The notes beneath the pieces were generated by a model that saw nothing but the letters and a program-made list of their open reading frames with translations, was not told the DNA's origin and did no database searches. From Suilimivivens sp964571145 (GTDB lineage Bacteria; Bacillota; Clostridia; Lachnospirales; Lachnospiraceae), in NCBI GenBank assembly GCA_964571145.1, contig CAZNAP010000058.1, positions 1 to 14,513 on the forward strand: DNA of 14,513 bases. Reading direction: 5' to 3'. The position numbers and the translations under genes are program-made. This document shows positions 7,315 to 14,328 of the stretch, in pieces; within the stretch, counting starts at the first letter, position 1; the number at the start of each line of letters is the position of its first letter.

Positions 7315-7357
7315 ACTGTCCTTTTTTATTGTCTTTGTTCATGATATACTGTATACA
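7303..7357 (+). promoter_or_regulatory. repeat-bearing promoter region of the cyclase-LytTR gene
   Basis: ACTGTC at 7303, ACTGTC at 7315 and ATTGTC at 7328 recur at 12-13 bp, each followed by a T run. TTGTCT (7329-7334) and TATACA (7352-7357) are 17 bp apart and could be -35 and -10, each matching at four of six positions. The palindrome TATACTGTATA (7345-7355) overlaps that -10. A good AAGGAGA ribosome site follows at 7364-7370. The boxes are weak, so the promoter call is tentative. Confidence 0.4.
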
Positions 7358-7378
7358 TAAATCAAGGAGAGATACATT

Positions 7379-8284
7379 ATGAATTTGCATGATATAACGC
7401 AGGAGTTATTTTCGGCTCCCGTTTATCCGGGCGACCCAAAACCAAATAAAGAATACTTCTTAAATATTGACAGAGGCGATATTTGTAATCTGTCGATTTT
7501 ATCGATGGGGAGTCATACCGGAACACACATGGATGCTCCCAGACATTTTTATGCCAAGGGAGATGATATCTGCCAGATTCCGCTTACGAAATGTATTGGT
7601 GAATGCAAGGTAATTGCGCCACCGGCACAAGTGGAGAAATGGATGATTGGTGCAGATGATATTAAGAAACTGTTAGCGGACGGAATCAAAAAGCTTTTAA
7701 TCAAAGGCAATATAGAGCTTACAGAAGAAGCAGCAGTTGAAATGGCTAAAAGCGGACTGGAATTAGTTGGTGTGGAAGGGCAGACAGTAGGACCGGAAGA
7801 TGCACCGGCGCAGGTACATTACATCTTGCTGGAAGCCAAGGTGGTGATTTTGGAAGGTCTTCGTTTGGGAGAAATTCCAACCGGAAACTATATTTTATCA
7901 GCTTCACCACTGAAAATGGAAGGACTGGACGGCTCGCCGGTCAGGGCGGTGTTAATTGAGCAGGCAGATACAATAGTAGGGTATGATGAAGAGGGAATTC
8001 ACCGAATCAGCTTAAGTGATATTTATTATTTTGAATCCGTAGATGAGAAAGTGTTTGTTTATTGCAAAGATAAAGTTTATGAATGTAAAAAGAAACTATA
8101 TGAGTTGGAAACGCTGGGAGGCGGATTCTTTAGAGCTTCCAAGTCAGCAGTGGTCAACATCAATGTGTTGGAATCTACCAGACCCTCCTTATCAGGAAGA
8201 TTTCGGGCACATTTAACCAATGGTGAGGAAATAGAGATTTCCAGACAATATGTGCCGGTTTTAAAAAGATTATTGGGGGTATAG
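7379..8284 (+). CDS. Cyclase-family hydrolase fused to a LytTR DNA-binding domain
   Basis: Two domains lie in one uninterrupted 301-codon frame. Residues 1-194 are a complete cyclase/kynurenine-formamidase-type domain. HTGTHMDAPRHF begins at 46 and supplies H46, H50, D52 and H56. H147 and E159 follow with the family's 12-residue spacing, and the usual domain end GSPVRAVLIE is at 185-194. The metal site therefore looks intact. Residues about 200-301 match LytTR: GIHRISLSDIYYFES (206-220), KVFVY, YELE, FFRASKSAVVNI (250-261), SGRFRAHLTNGEEIEISRQYV, ending LKRLLGV, as in regulators paired with DUF3021 proteins. The substrate or ligand is unknown. Likely role (inference): a transcription factor sensing or acting on a small molecule. 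The start has AAGGAGA eight bases upstream. The DUF3021 gene follows by 8 bases. Confidence 0.87.
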   Translation: MNLHDITQELFSAPVYPGDPKPNKEYFLNIDRGDICNLSILSMGSHTGTHMDAPRHFYAKGDDICQIPLTKCIGECKVIAPPAQVEKWMIGADDIKKLLADGIKKLLIKGNIELTEEAAVEMAKSGLELVGVEGQTVGPEDAPAQVHYILLEAKVVILEGLRLGEIPTGNYILSASPLKMEGLDGSPVRAVLIEQADTIVGYDEEGIHRISLSDIYYFESVDEKVFVYCKDKVYECKKKLYELETLGGGFFRASKSAVVNINVLESTRPSLSGRFRAHLTNGEEIEISRQYVPVLKRLLGV

Positions 8285-8292
8285 GCCAAAAA

Positions 8293-8733
8293 ATGAAAAA
8301 TGAGAAAATAGAGAATATAATCAATATAGCCAAGCAAATTGTAGTACAGTTCTTTATTATTTTTGGTTGTATTGTCCTGTTTATGACAATTTCAAGAAGC
8401 AGCATGGGATTGGAACCGGTCAGTCACCAGTATATGTTTTATATTATGGAGTTCGCCTTACTGGGGGCAATTCCAAGTCTGATTTTAATGGTGCATACAG
8501 ACGTAAGTGAAAAAGCGATGCGCATCAGGTGGATTTTGCACTTTGTGATTTTAGAAGCATTGATTATTACAGCGGCAACCATAATCGATGTTGTGACGGA
8601 GCCAGCAGCAGGAGTTGTACTGTTTTTGCAAGTAGCAATTATTTATGCCATTGTCAGGTTGCTTGATTGGTCAAATGATAAACGAACCTCGGATCAAATC
8701 AATGAAGGACTACGAAAACGTAAGGAAAAGTAG
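8293..8733 (+). CDS. DUF3021 four-helix membrane protein, LytTR partner
   Basis: A 146-residue membrane protein with four clear hydrophobic helices at about residues 16-36, 46-67, 78-99 and 103-122. It has a short charged start and a basic C-terminal tail (NDKRTSDQINEGLRKRKEK). Its length, topology and position directly after a LytTR gene fit the DUF3021 family, whose members are commonly co-transcribed with LytTR regulators. In related streptococcal LytTR-membrane pairs the membrane protein holds the regulator inactive. The same relation here is inference. It starts 8 bases after the fusion gene. Its only ribosome-site-like sequence is GGGGG inside the end of that gene, implying coupled translation. 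Confidence 0.8.
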   Translation: MKNEKIENIINIAKQIVVQFFIIFGCIVLFMTISRSSMGLEPVSHQYMFYIMEFALLGAIPSLILMVHTDVSEKAMRIRWILHFVILEALIITAATIIDVVTEPAAGVVLFLQVAIIYAIVRLLDWSNDKRTSDQINEGLRKRKEK

Positions 8734-8793
8734 CTTTAAATAACGTTTATTAACAGCTTACCCTATTGAATTTGCAACTTACCGGAAATGCCA

Positions 8794-8821
8794 TTTACTT
8801 ATTTTCTTCTTTTGCTATAGT
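8794..8821 (+). promoter_or_regulatory. possible promoter of the alpha/beta hydrolase
   Basis: TTTACT (8794-8799) and TATAGT (8816-8821) are 16 bp apart, and TGC directly before the second box gives an extended -10. This lies 34 bases before the start codon. The match is by eye and both boxes are imperfect. Confidence 0.45.
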
Positions 8822-8854
8822 TGGGTTACAACATCACAAAAGGAGAGAAAAGAA

Positions 8855-10189
8855 ATGGCATTATTTATTTTAATTTTAGGATTAGTAATCGAGGTAGCAC
8901 TTGCTGCCAGTTGTTTCATAGTGAAACCGGAACAAAAGAAAATCAAGAATTATGTGAGAATCGGAGAGTTTGCTTTATATGTAATTTTTACATTGCTACC
9001 GGTGCTGAACTGGAGCTTCCAATGGAAAGGACTTGCCTTACTACTTGCAATAAAAGCAGTGATTGCAGGGATTAGTCTTATTAGGAAGAAACCGGAGAAA
9101 GAATTCCATCCAATCAAAGTGATTTTCAGAGGAATTGGTTCCTTTATGTTAATTGCAAGCATGCTTGTACCCGCATTTATATTTCCACAGTATCAGTTGC
9201 CGGCTATGACAGGCACACATGAAATAGGAACGGCTTTTTATACCTATGTAGATGAAAGCAGAGTAGAGACATTTGAAAACACAGGAGCCAAGAGAGAATT
9301 AAACGTAGAATTCTGGTATCCTACAGATGCTACGGAAGGTGAGAAGTATCCATTAGTTGTCTTTTCCCATGGGGCATTCGGTGTGAGAGCCAGCAATACT
9401 TCTGCTTATATGGAACTTGCCAGCAATGGTTATGTAGTTTGTTCAATTGATCATCCCTATCACTCTATGGGAACCGTGGATGTAAACGGAAAACTGTCGA
9501 TTGTTAGCATGGAATTTATGAATCAGGTGCTGGATATCAACAATGGTGTCTATACAGATGAAGAAGAAATTTATCAAATGGAACAGGAGTGGATGAGCAT
9601 TCGTGTTCCTGATATGGAATTTGTTTTGGATACAATTCTGGAGAAGGCTGAGAATCCAACAGAAGATGCGGTTTATCAAATGATTGATAAAGAGCATATC
9701 GGACTTGCCGGTCATTCCATGGGAGGCGCAACTTCCGCACAGGTAGCAAGGGAAAGAGAGGATATTGATGCGGTCATTGACATGGAAGGTACTATGCTGG
9801 GTGAGTACATTGGTTTTGAAAATGGAGATTATATCATTAATCCTGAACCCTATCCGGTTCCGATTCTGCAGGTCTATACTGACAATGTGAAACTGCAGTT
9901 GGAAGAGTTGCCTGATTATGAATTTGTGAATGAAATTGTATCTGCTACGGCACCGGCGTATTACGAGGTTTGGATTAAGGGTACCAATCATATGAGTTTA
10001 ACAGACCTGATTTTGTTTTCACCATTCCTTGTCAATATGATTGAAGGTTCCACAGAGAACATTAATCAAGCACCACCTGCAGACCCATACTTCATTTTGG
10101 ATACGCTGAATGCCTCTATTCTGGATTTCTTCAACTGTTATTTAAAGGATGAAGGACCATTCACCATGGCAGGTGAATATGCCGAATAA
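8855..10189 (+). CDS. Membrane-anchored alpha/beta hydrolase, PAF-acetylhydrolase type
   Basis: A 444-residue esterase/lipase-like protein. Four hydrophobic helices at about residues 2-22, 33-52, 58-76 and 88-111 precede a catalytic domain from about 145. VVFSHGAFG (168-176) forms the oxyanion region. GHSMGG (286-291) holds nucleophile S288, DAVIDMEGTM gives D309 as likely acid, and GTNHMSLTD (376-384) gives H379. This triad layout matches the PAF-acetylhydrolase/dienelactone-hydrolase-like group. With four helices both ends should share a side; which side the catalytic domain faces is not certain. The substrate is unknown. ATG at 8855 has AAAGGAGAG upstream. It follows the LytTR-DUF3021 pair by 121 bases with its own likely promoter, so it could be a target of that pair, but nothing direct shows this. 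Confidence 0.85.
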   Translation: MALFILILGLVIEVALAASCFIVKPEQKKIKNYVRIGEFALYVIFTLLPVLNWSFQWKGLALLLAIKAVIAGISLIRKKPEKEFHPIKVIFRGIGSFMLIASMLVPAFIFPQYQLPAMTGTHEIGTAFYTYVDESRVETFENTGAKRELNVEFWYPTDATEGEKYPLVVFSHGAFGVRASNTSAYMELASNGYVVCSIDHPYHSMGTVDVNGKLSIVSMEFMNQVLDINNGVYTDEEEIYQMEQEWMSIRVPDMEFVLDTILEKAENPTEDAVYQMIDKEHIGLAGHSMGGATSAQVAREREDIDAVIDMEGTMLGEYIGFENGDYIINPEPYPVPILQVYTDNVKLQLEELPDYEFVNEIVSATAPAYYEVWIKGTNHMSLTDLILFSPFLVNMIEGSTENINQAPPADPYFILDTLNASILDFFNCYLKDEGPFTMAGEYAE

Positions 10190-10252
10190 CAGTATTTCTA
10201 TTAAAAAAAAGAATTTAGGCGAAAAATGCCATAAAGTAAGTGTGAAAGTATC

Positions 10253-10287
10253 TTGATAATGTATATTTGATAGGTTAAAATATACAT
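10253..10287 (+). promoter_or_regulatory. amylase promoter with a perfect inverted repeat
   Basis: TTGATA (10253-10258) and TAAAAT (10276-10281) are 17 bp apart and each matches consensus at five of six. A perfect 10-bp inverted repeat, ATGTATATTT (10259-10268) and AAATATACAT (10278-10287), fills the start of the spacer and covers the -10. It therefore sits where a repressor would block RNA polymerase. The implied start site near 10288 supports the downstream ATG for the amylase. Confidence 0.6.
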
Positions 10288-10320
10288 AAGTTGTATTTCA
10301 GGAAACGGAGCACACCATAT

Positions 10321-12453
10321 ATGGATTTCGACCGATTGTTAAAAGCAGAAAAAGACAGGCAGTATATTGCAGGTATGCGGCCTGTTTTTAATAGAATGGC
10401 TTTATTCAGTGATACTACAGAAGATTATGTAACGCCAGCAGAACCCAATCCCTATTCACCAGTGACCATACGATTTCGTGCGGCTCTAAACAATGTGGAT
10501 CGGGTTTTTTTGGTGCATAAGGGAACTCGACAAATGATGTCCCAGGAAAGTAAGGATACTGAATTTGAATATTTCAGCATTTCTGTGGAATTGGAAGACG
10601 AGGAATATTCTTATCATTTTGCGATTCAGTTTGGAAAAATTCTTTGCACCTACGATACGCGTGGAGTGGCCAGAGAAAGTCAGAGAGAGTATGAATTCCG
10701 CATTATTCCGGGATTTAAGACACCGGCATGGGCTAAGGGCGCGGTAATGTATCAGATTTACGTGGACCGTTTTTATAATGGAGATATTACCAATGATGTA
10801 CTCACCGGTGAATATGAATATATTGGAGAGAAAGCAGTTCGTGTAGATAATTGGGACAAATATCCGGCAGTTATGGGAGTTCGCGAATTCTATGGTGGAG
10901 ATTTGCAGGGTGTTTTAGATAAAATGGATTATCTGAAGTCACTGGGCATTGATGTGATTTATTTTAATCCCTTATTTGTATCTCCTTCTAACCACAAGTA
11001 TGATATACAGGATTACGACTATATAGACCCTCATTTTGGCCGAATCATCAGCGATGAAGGGGAGTTAATGGAGCCGAATCAAAAGGAAAACAGAACGGCA
11101 ACCAGATATATTGACCGTGTGACCAATAAGAAAAATTTGGATGCAAGTAACGAGTTGTTTGCCAAAGTAGTTTCAGAAGCACACAGGCGTGGCATGAAGG
11201 TCATTTTAGATGGCGTATTTAATCACTGTGGTTCTTTTAATAAATGGATGGACAAAGAAAGAATTTATGAAAATGCTGCCGGTTACGAAAAAGGTGCTTT
11301 TATCAGTAAAGACAGTCCGTATCATGATTATTTTCAATTTTATAATGATCATGGGTGGCCATATAACGCAAATTACGATGGCTGGTGGGGACATGACACG
11401 CTTCCCAAATTAAATTATGAGAAGTCCAAGCCCCTGTTTGATTATGTGCTTGGAATAGCAGCCAAGTGGGTTTCTCCTCCTTACAATGCAGACGGCTGGC
11501 GATTGGATGTAGCAGCAGACCTGGGACATAGCGTGGAATTTAATCACCTGTTTTGGAAAGCATTCAGAAAAGCAGTGAAAGAAGCCAATCCCAATGCGAT
11601 TGTACTTGCGGAGCATTATGGCAATTCCAGAGACTGGTTAAGTGGACAAGAATGGGATACTGTCATGAATTATGATGCTTTTATGGAGCCTGTCACTTGG
11701 TTTCTAACAGGCATGCAAAAGCACAGTGATGATTTTAGAATGGATTTATATGGAAACGCAGACAGCTTTATGGGCTCCATGCGTCATCACATGGCTAGTT
11801 TCACCACGCCTTCTTTACAGGTTGCCATGAATGAATTATCGAATCACGATCACTCCAGATTCTTGACCAGAACCAATAAAGCAGTGGGCAGAACCAACAC
11901 TCTGGGAGCGGAAGCTGCTGACCGGGGTGTAAATAAAGCAGTCATGAGGGAAGCCGTTGTGATTCAAATGACTTGGCCCGGTGCACCGACTATTTATTAT
12001 GGTGATGAGGCAGGTGTTTGTGGATTCACAGATCCAGATAACAGAAGAACCTATCCTTGGGGGCATGAGGATCAGCAGATGATTCAGTTCCACAGAGAGA
12101 TGATTCGAATTCATAAGGAAAATCCGGAAATTTTGACAGGCTCACTAAAATATATTGACGGTGACAGGCATATTCTTGGCTATGGACGTTTTAACAAGAA
12201 AGCTTGTACAGTGGTTATGATTAATAACAATGAAACAGAAGTAACCAGGGAAGTTGCTGTTTGGCAATTGGGCATTCCAAGAGAAGGCGTACTGAAGCGC
12301 CTGATGCTGACATCGGCAGAAGGCTTCACCACAGAATCACGGGAGTATCCGGTGGTATCCGGCAAGTTACGACTGACGATGCCAAAGACATCTGCGGTGG
12401 TATTGCGATTTGAAAAGAAGAGTCCCAAGAATTTCCTGTTGTTTGGACAATAG
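10321..12453 (+). CDS. GH13 alpha-amylase family enzyme, neopullulanase/cyclomaltodextrinase-like
   Basis: Intracellular glucan hydrolase of 710 residues acting on alpha-1,4 (perhaps alpha-1,6) bonds of maltodextrins. An N-terminal beta-domain like CBM34 (about 1-130) precedes the barrel, which opens with AVMYQIYVDRFYNGD. The family motifs are NPLFVSPSNHKYD (about 216-228), DGVFNH (297-302), DGWRLDVA with nucleophile D396, AEH with acid/base E431, and NHD with H509 and D510. A C-terminal beta domain ends near 700. No signal peptide or membrane segment is present, so it should act in the cytoplasm on imported oligosaccharides. ATG at 10321 has CGGAG upstream. An in-frame TTG at 10291 has no ribosome site and lies almost at the predicted transcript start. 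No transporter or regulator gene of starch use is adjacent. Confidence 0.93.
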   Translation: MDFDRLLKAEKDRQYIAGMRPVFNRMALFSDTTEDYVTPAEPNPYSPVTIRFRAALNNVDRVFLVHKGTRQMMSQESKDTEFEYFSISVELEDEEYSYHFAIQFGKILCTYDTRGVARESQREYEFRIIPGFKTPAWAKGAVMYQIYVDRFYNGDITNDVLTGEYEYIGEKAVRVDNWDKYPAVMGVREFYGGDLQGVLDKMDYLKSLGIDVIYFNPLFVSPSNHKYDIQDYDYIDPHFGRIISDEGELMEPNQKENRTATRYIDRVTNKKNLDASNELFAKVVSEAHRRGMKVILDGVFNHCGSFNKWMDKERIYENAAGYEKGAFISKDSPYHDYFQFYNDHGWPYNANYDGWWGHDTLPKLNYEKSKPLFDYVLGIAAKWVSPPYNADGWRLDVAADLGHSVEFNHLFWKAFRKAVKEANPNAIVLAEHYGNSRDWLSGQEWDTVMNYDAFMEPVTWFLTGMQKHSDDFRMDLYGNADSFMGSMRHHMASFTTPSLQVAMNELSNHDHSRFLTRTNKAVGRTNTLGAEAADRGVNKAVMREAVVIQMTWPGAPTIYYGDEAGVCGFTDPDNRRTYPWGHEDQQMIQFHREMIRIHKENPEILTGSLKYIDGDRHILGYGRFNKKACTVVMINNNETEVTREVAVWQLGIPREGVLKRLMLTSAEGFTTESREYPVVSGKLRLTMPKTSAVVLRFEKKSPKNFLLFGQ

Positions 12454-12456
12454 GTC

Positions 12457-12763
12457 GCTTGAAAATCCTACTAAAAGCCAGTAAGGAAGAAATTAGTAGT
12501 TTGCTTGAAAATCCCACTAAAACTATCAAGTGAAGAACTTAGTAGATAGCTTTTTCTTCAATTAACCTGCTAAAAGCCGACAAGGAAGCTATTAATAGGT
12601 TCATTTTAGGTCGATAAAGCCTACTGAAATCCGACATGGACGCCATTAAGTAGGTCGGCGGCACAGAATTCTGTGGACGAAATTCAACTATTCACGCATT
12701 TTAGTAGGAAAACGGTCTTCTAAATTGGTAGGCTAAATGCAACAATTGATACTTTTAGTCACC
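12457..12763 (+). repeat. array of six degenerate ~54-bp hairpin repeats
   Basis: Each unit has a left arm like CCTACTAAAA, a middle like GCCGACAAGGAAG, and a right arm like ATTAGTAGG that pairs back to the left arm. The first four cores are 12467-12499, 12513-12545, 12566-12599 and 12620-12654; the fifth ends at 12708 and the sixth, most degenerate, near 12763. End-to-end spacing is 46, 54, 55, 54 and 55. Units 1 and 2 share 19 of 20 bases from GCTTGAAAATCC onward. Stop codons occur in every frame, so the array is not coding. The hairpins could help stop amylase transcription. GATAG followed by CTTTTT at 12545-12555 makes a weak terminator-like fold. Confidence 0.75.
12662..12675. repeat. 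perfect 14-bp palindrome
   Basis: CACAGAATTCTGTG equals its own reverse complement. It sits in the spacer between the fourth and fifth hairpin units. Confidence 0.7.
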
Positions 12764-12838
12764 CAAAGCAGAATTACAGGATTTGTCTTGTGATATCAAT
12801 CCCTACCTTGAAGTGATTCTGGGTTCGTATAAGCACCG

Positions 12839-12852
12839 ATTGACTAGTCAAT
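12839..12852. repeat. perfect 14-bp palindrome before the orphan terminator
   Basis: ATTGACTAGTCAAT equals its own reverse complement and ends three bases before the terminator stem. It could be a protein-binding site or part of a structured RNA. Confidence 0.65.
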
Positions 12853-12855
12853 ATC

Positions 12856-12898
12856 AAAAGGTCTGCTATGATCAATATAATCATAGGAGGCCTTTTTT
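12856..12898 (+). terminator. strong terminator with no recognised gene before it
   Basis: A 17-bp stem (12856-12872 pairing with 12880-12896) with one wobble and one mismatch has a seven-base loop and then a T run. It lies about 400 bases after the amylase stop. It may end a small RNA from the region before it, stop read-through from the amylase, or be the relic of a lost gene. The A run on its left side means it could also work on the reverse strand. Confidence 0.85.
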
Positions 12899-12937
12899 GA
12901 TAAAAAAGAATTATATCACAAAAAATAATAAAATCAA

Positions 12938-13057
12938 TTTTAAATGTCTGAACAGTGCTTTTTTGTTACTGAACATATAAAAAAGGGGCTAAAATGGGTC
13001 GAAACAACTCTTTTTTTGAAGTTCGGAGTGAAAAACACATAGTTCAGACATTTAAAA
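12938..13057. repeat. 120-bp element bounded by 16-bp perfect inverted repeats
   Basis: TTTTAAATGTCTGAAC at 12938-12953 is repeated exactly in reverse complement at 13042-13057. The 88 bases between contain no gene. A weaker nested pairing exists between GTGCTTTTTT near 12954 and GTGAAAAACAC near 13029-13039. No target-site duplication is visible outside the arms. It could be a miniature transposable element that has lost its duplications, or a long stem-loop in the leader of the lipoprotein gene. Confidence 0.7.
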
Positions 13058-13079
13058 ACCTTTTTTCGTAAAGTTCCTT

Positions 13080-13094
13080 TATAATAATTATTAT
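13080..13094 (+). promoter_or_regulatory. possible -10 region of the RTX lipoprotein gene
   Basis: TATAAT at 13080-13085 begins a perfect palindrome, ATAATAATTATTAT (13081-13094), about 55 bases before the start codon. No good -35 is seen 16-18 bp upstream, so the call is weak. Confidence 0.3.
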
Positions 13095-13146
13095 TTTGAT
13101 TGAATTAAACAGGATGTAAAACACCATAGCAGAAGGGGAGTAAAAA

Positions 13147-14328
13147 ATGTGCAATATCAGGTATAGGGTTAAAACTAGGGGAAAAGAAAAATGGTTACTG
13201 GTACTACTAAGTTTTTTCTTGTTTCTAAATGCAGGATGTGGCTCAAGTGTAATACAAGATGACACTAATACTGTAGATATAGCAAATGTTGTGATATCTG
13301 ATGAAATTAAGGCACTTCCTGATGTTCAAAGCATGGGGGATATTCAGTCTTTACACGTAGCCATGGCATTAGATGAAACCGGACAACTGAAAGAATTGGT
13401 GAAATCGTTTGGTGAATCCGATAATGGAAAAGAAAAACAAGAAATAATTAGGAACATGCTTTATATTATGTGCGATGCGGTTGAAACGGATAGTAACAGT
13501 CGTGGGGGTTTCATCGATGCCAAAAATTTATTAGTTATAGAAAAAATAATGGGTAGAAGTTTTAACGGACAAAATGGTGCCAATCCTAATCCTTTGGCGG
13601 CTAATATTTTGAAACCACTCTATCAAGAGTTATTCGACATGTACTATAGTGAAATGGCATTGCAGACAAGTTTGAAGAATTATAAGAGTTTGCTTATATA
13701 TGAAGAAGATGACAGATATGTGGATACGGAATTCTTCAATCGGTTAATGACCCAATTTGCTAAGGAGGGTGTTGACAAACAAGAAGTGTTGGAGGATATG
13801 GCAATTTATATGAAACACCTTAATGATGTCGGTATAGACGGATATATGGATTTTAAAGTATTTTATCTTACCAAGCCACTAAAAATGGCTCTTATTTCTG
13901 AAATGACAAATGATAATTTGCTTGCTGATGGAACAGCCACTCTTGTGGGCACAACGAATAATGATTTCATGATTGGTGATAGTGAAAACAATACCTTAAT
14001 AGGGCAGGATGGAAAAGATGCTTTTAGTGGTGGGAAAGGAAATGATTTGTTACAAGGTGGAACCGGTAATGATATATATGCCTTTAACCTAGGGGATGGT
14101 CAGGATACTATTTTTGAATGTGAGAATGGAATCAATGCAGATAAGATTGTATTTGGAGAAGAAATTAATCAGGAAGACCTAACACTGGAGCGTATAGAAA
14201 ATAATTTTGTTATTCAATATGGAGAAGAAGACAGTGTGACTATTTCGAATGATTACTACCATTGCTATGCAGGTCAACAGGAGTATCTGTGCATAGAAAA
14301 CATAGAATTTGCAGACCAAACGGTGTGA
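13147..14328 (+). CDS. Lipoprotein with RTX calcium-binding repeats, C terminus probably frameshifted
   Basis: A 393-residue predicted lipoprotein. A basic start and hydrophobic stretch (about 16-27) lead to lipobox LNAGC with lipidated C31, so it should sit on the outer face of the membrane. Residues 35-260 are helical and unrecognised. Five RTX-type nonapeptides follow at 268-312, the best being GGKGNDLLQ and GGTGNDIYA, then GDGQDTI. Residues about 330-393 match the hemolysin-type calcium-binding related domain (DKIVFGEEINQEDL through IENIEFADQTV). RTX repeats bind calcium and usually fold outside the cell. The gene stops at FADQTV, where the family normally continues. An open tail in another frame follows directly. 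AAGGGGAG lies seven bases before the ATG. The function is unknown, and transfer from elsewhere is possible. Confidence 0.8.
   Translation: MCNIRYRVKTRGKEKWLLVLLSFFLFLNAGCGSSVIQDDTNTVDIANVVISDEIKALPDVQSMGDIQSLHVAMALDETGQLKELVKSFGESDNGKEKQEIIRNMLYIMCDAVETDSNSRGGFIDAKNLLVIEKIMGRSFNGQNGANPNPLAANILKPLYQELFDMYYSEMALQTSLKNYKSLLIYEEDDRYVDTEFFNRLMTQFAKEGVDKQEVLEDMAIYMKHLNDVGIDGYMDFKVFYLTKPLKMALISEMTNDNLLADGTATLVGTTNNDFMIGDSENNTLIGQDGKDAFSGGKGNDLLQGGTGNDIYAFNLGDGQDTIFECENGINADKIVFGEEINQEDLTLERIENNFVIQYGEEDSVTISNDYYHCYAGQQEYLCIENIEFADQTV

Noticed and set aside
9443..9991. A 182-codon open frame on the minus strand.
   Set aside because: It lies wholly inside the alpha/beta hydrolase gene, whose catalytic motifs are unmistakable. 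The reverse-strand product resembles nothing and has no ribosome site.
10291..10320. TTG as an alternative start for the amylase, adding ten residues.
   Set aside because: No ribosome site precedes it, and it lies at the predicted transcript start. The ATG at 10321 has a usable CGGAG.
12457..12763. Possible CRISPR array, because ~34-bp repeat-like cores alternate with ~20-bp spacers.
   Set aside because: The cores differ from one another far more than CRISPR repeats do, spacing varies, the spacers are short and partly alike, and no cas gene is present.
12783..12980. Open frame of 65 codons beginning TTG, with a protein-like start (SCDINPYLEVILGSYKHRL).
   Set aside because: It has no ribosome site, runs straight through the strong terminator stem, and its second half is low-complexity Asn/Lys. 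At most the first ~25 codons are a gene remnant I cannot identify.
12960..12980. GAACATAT in this region as a LexA (SOS) half-site.
   Set aside because: Only one half of the palindrome is present, and no SOS gene is adjacent.
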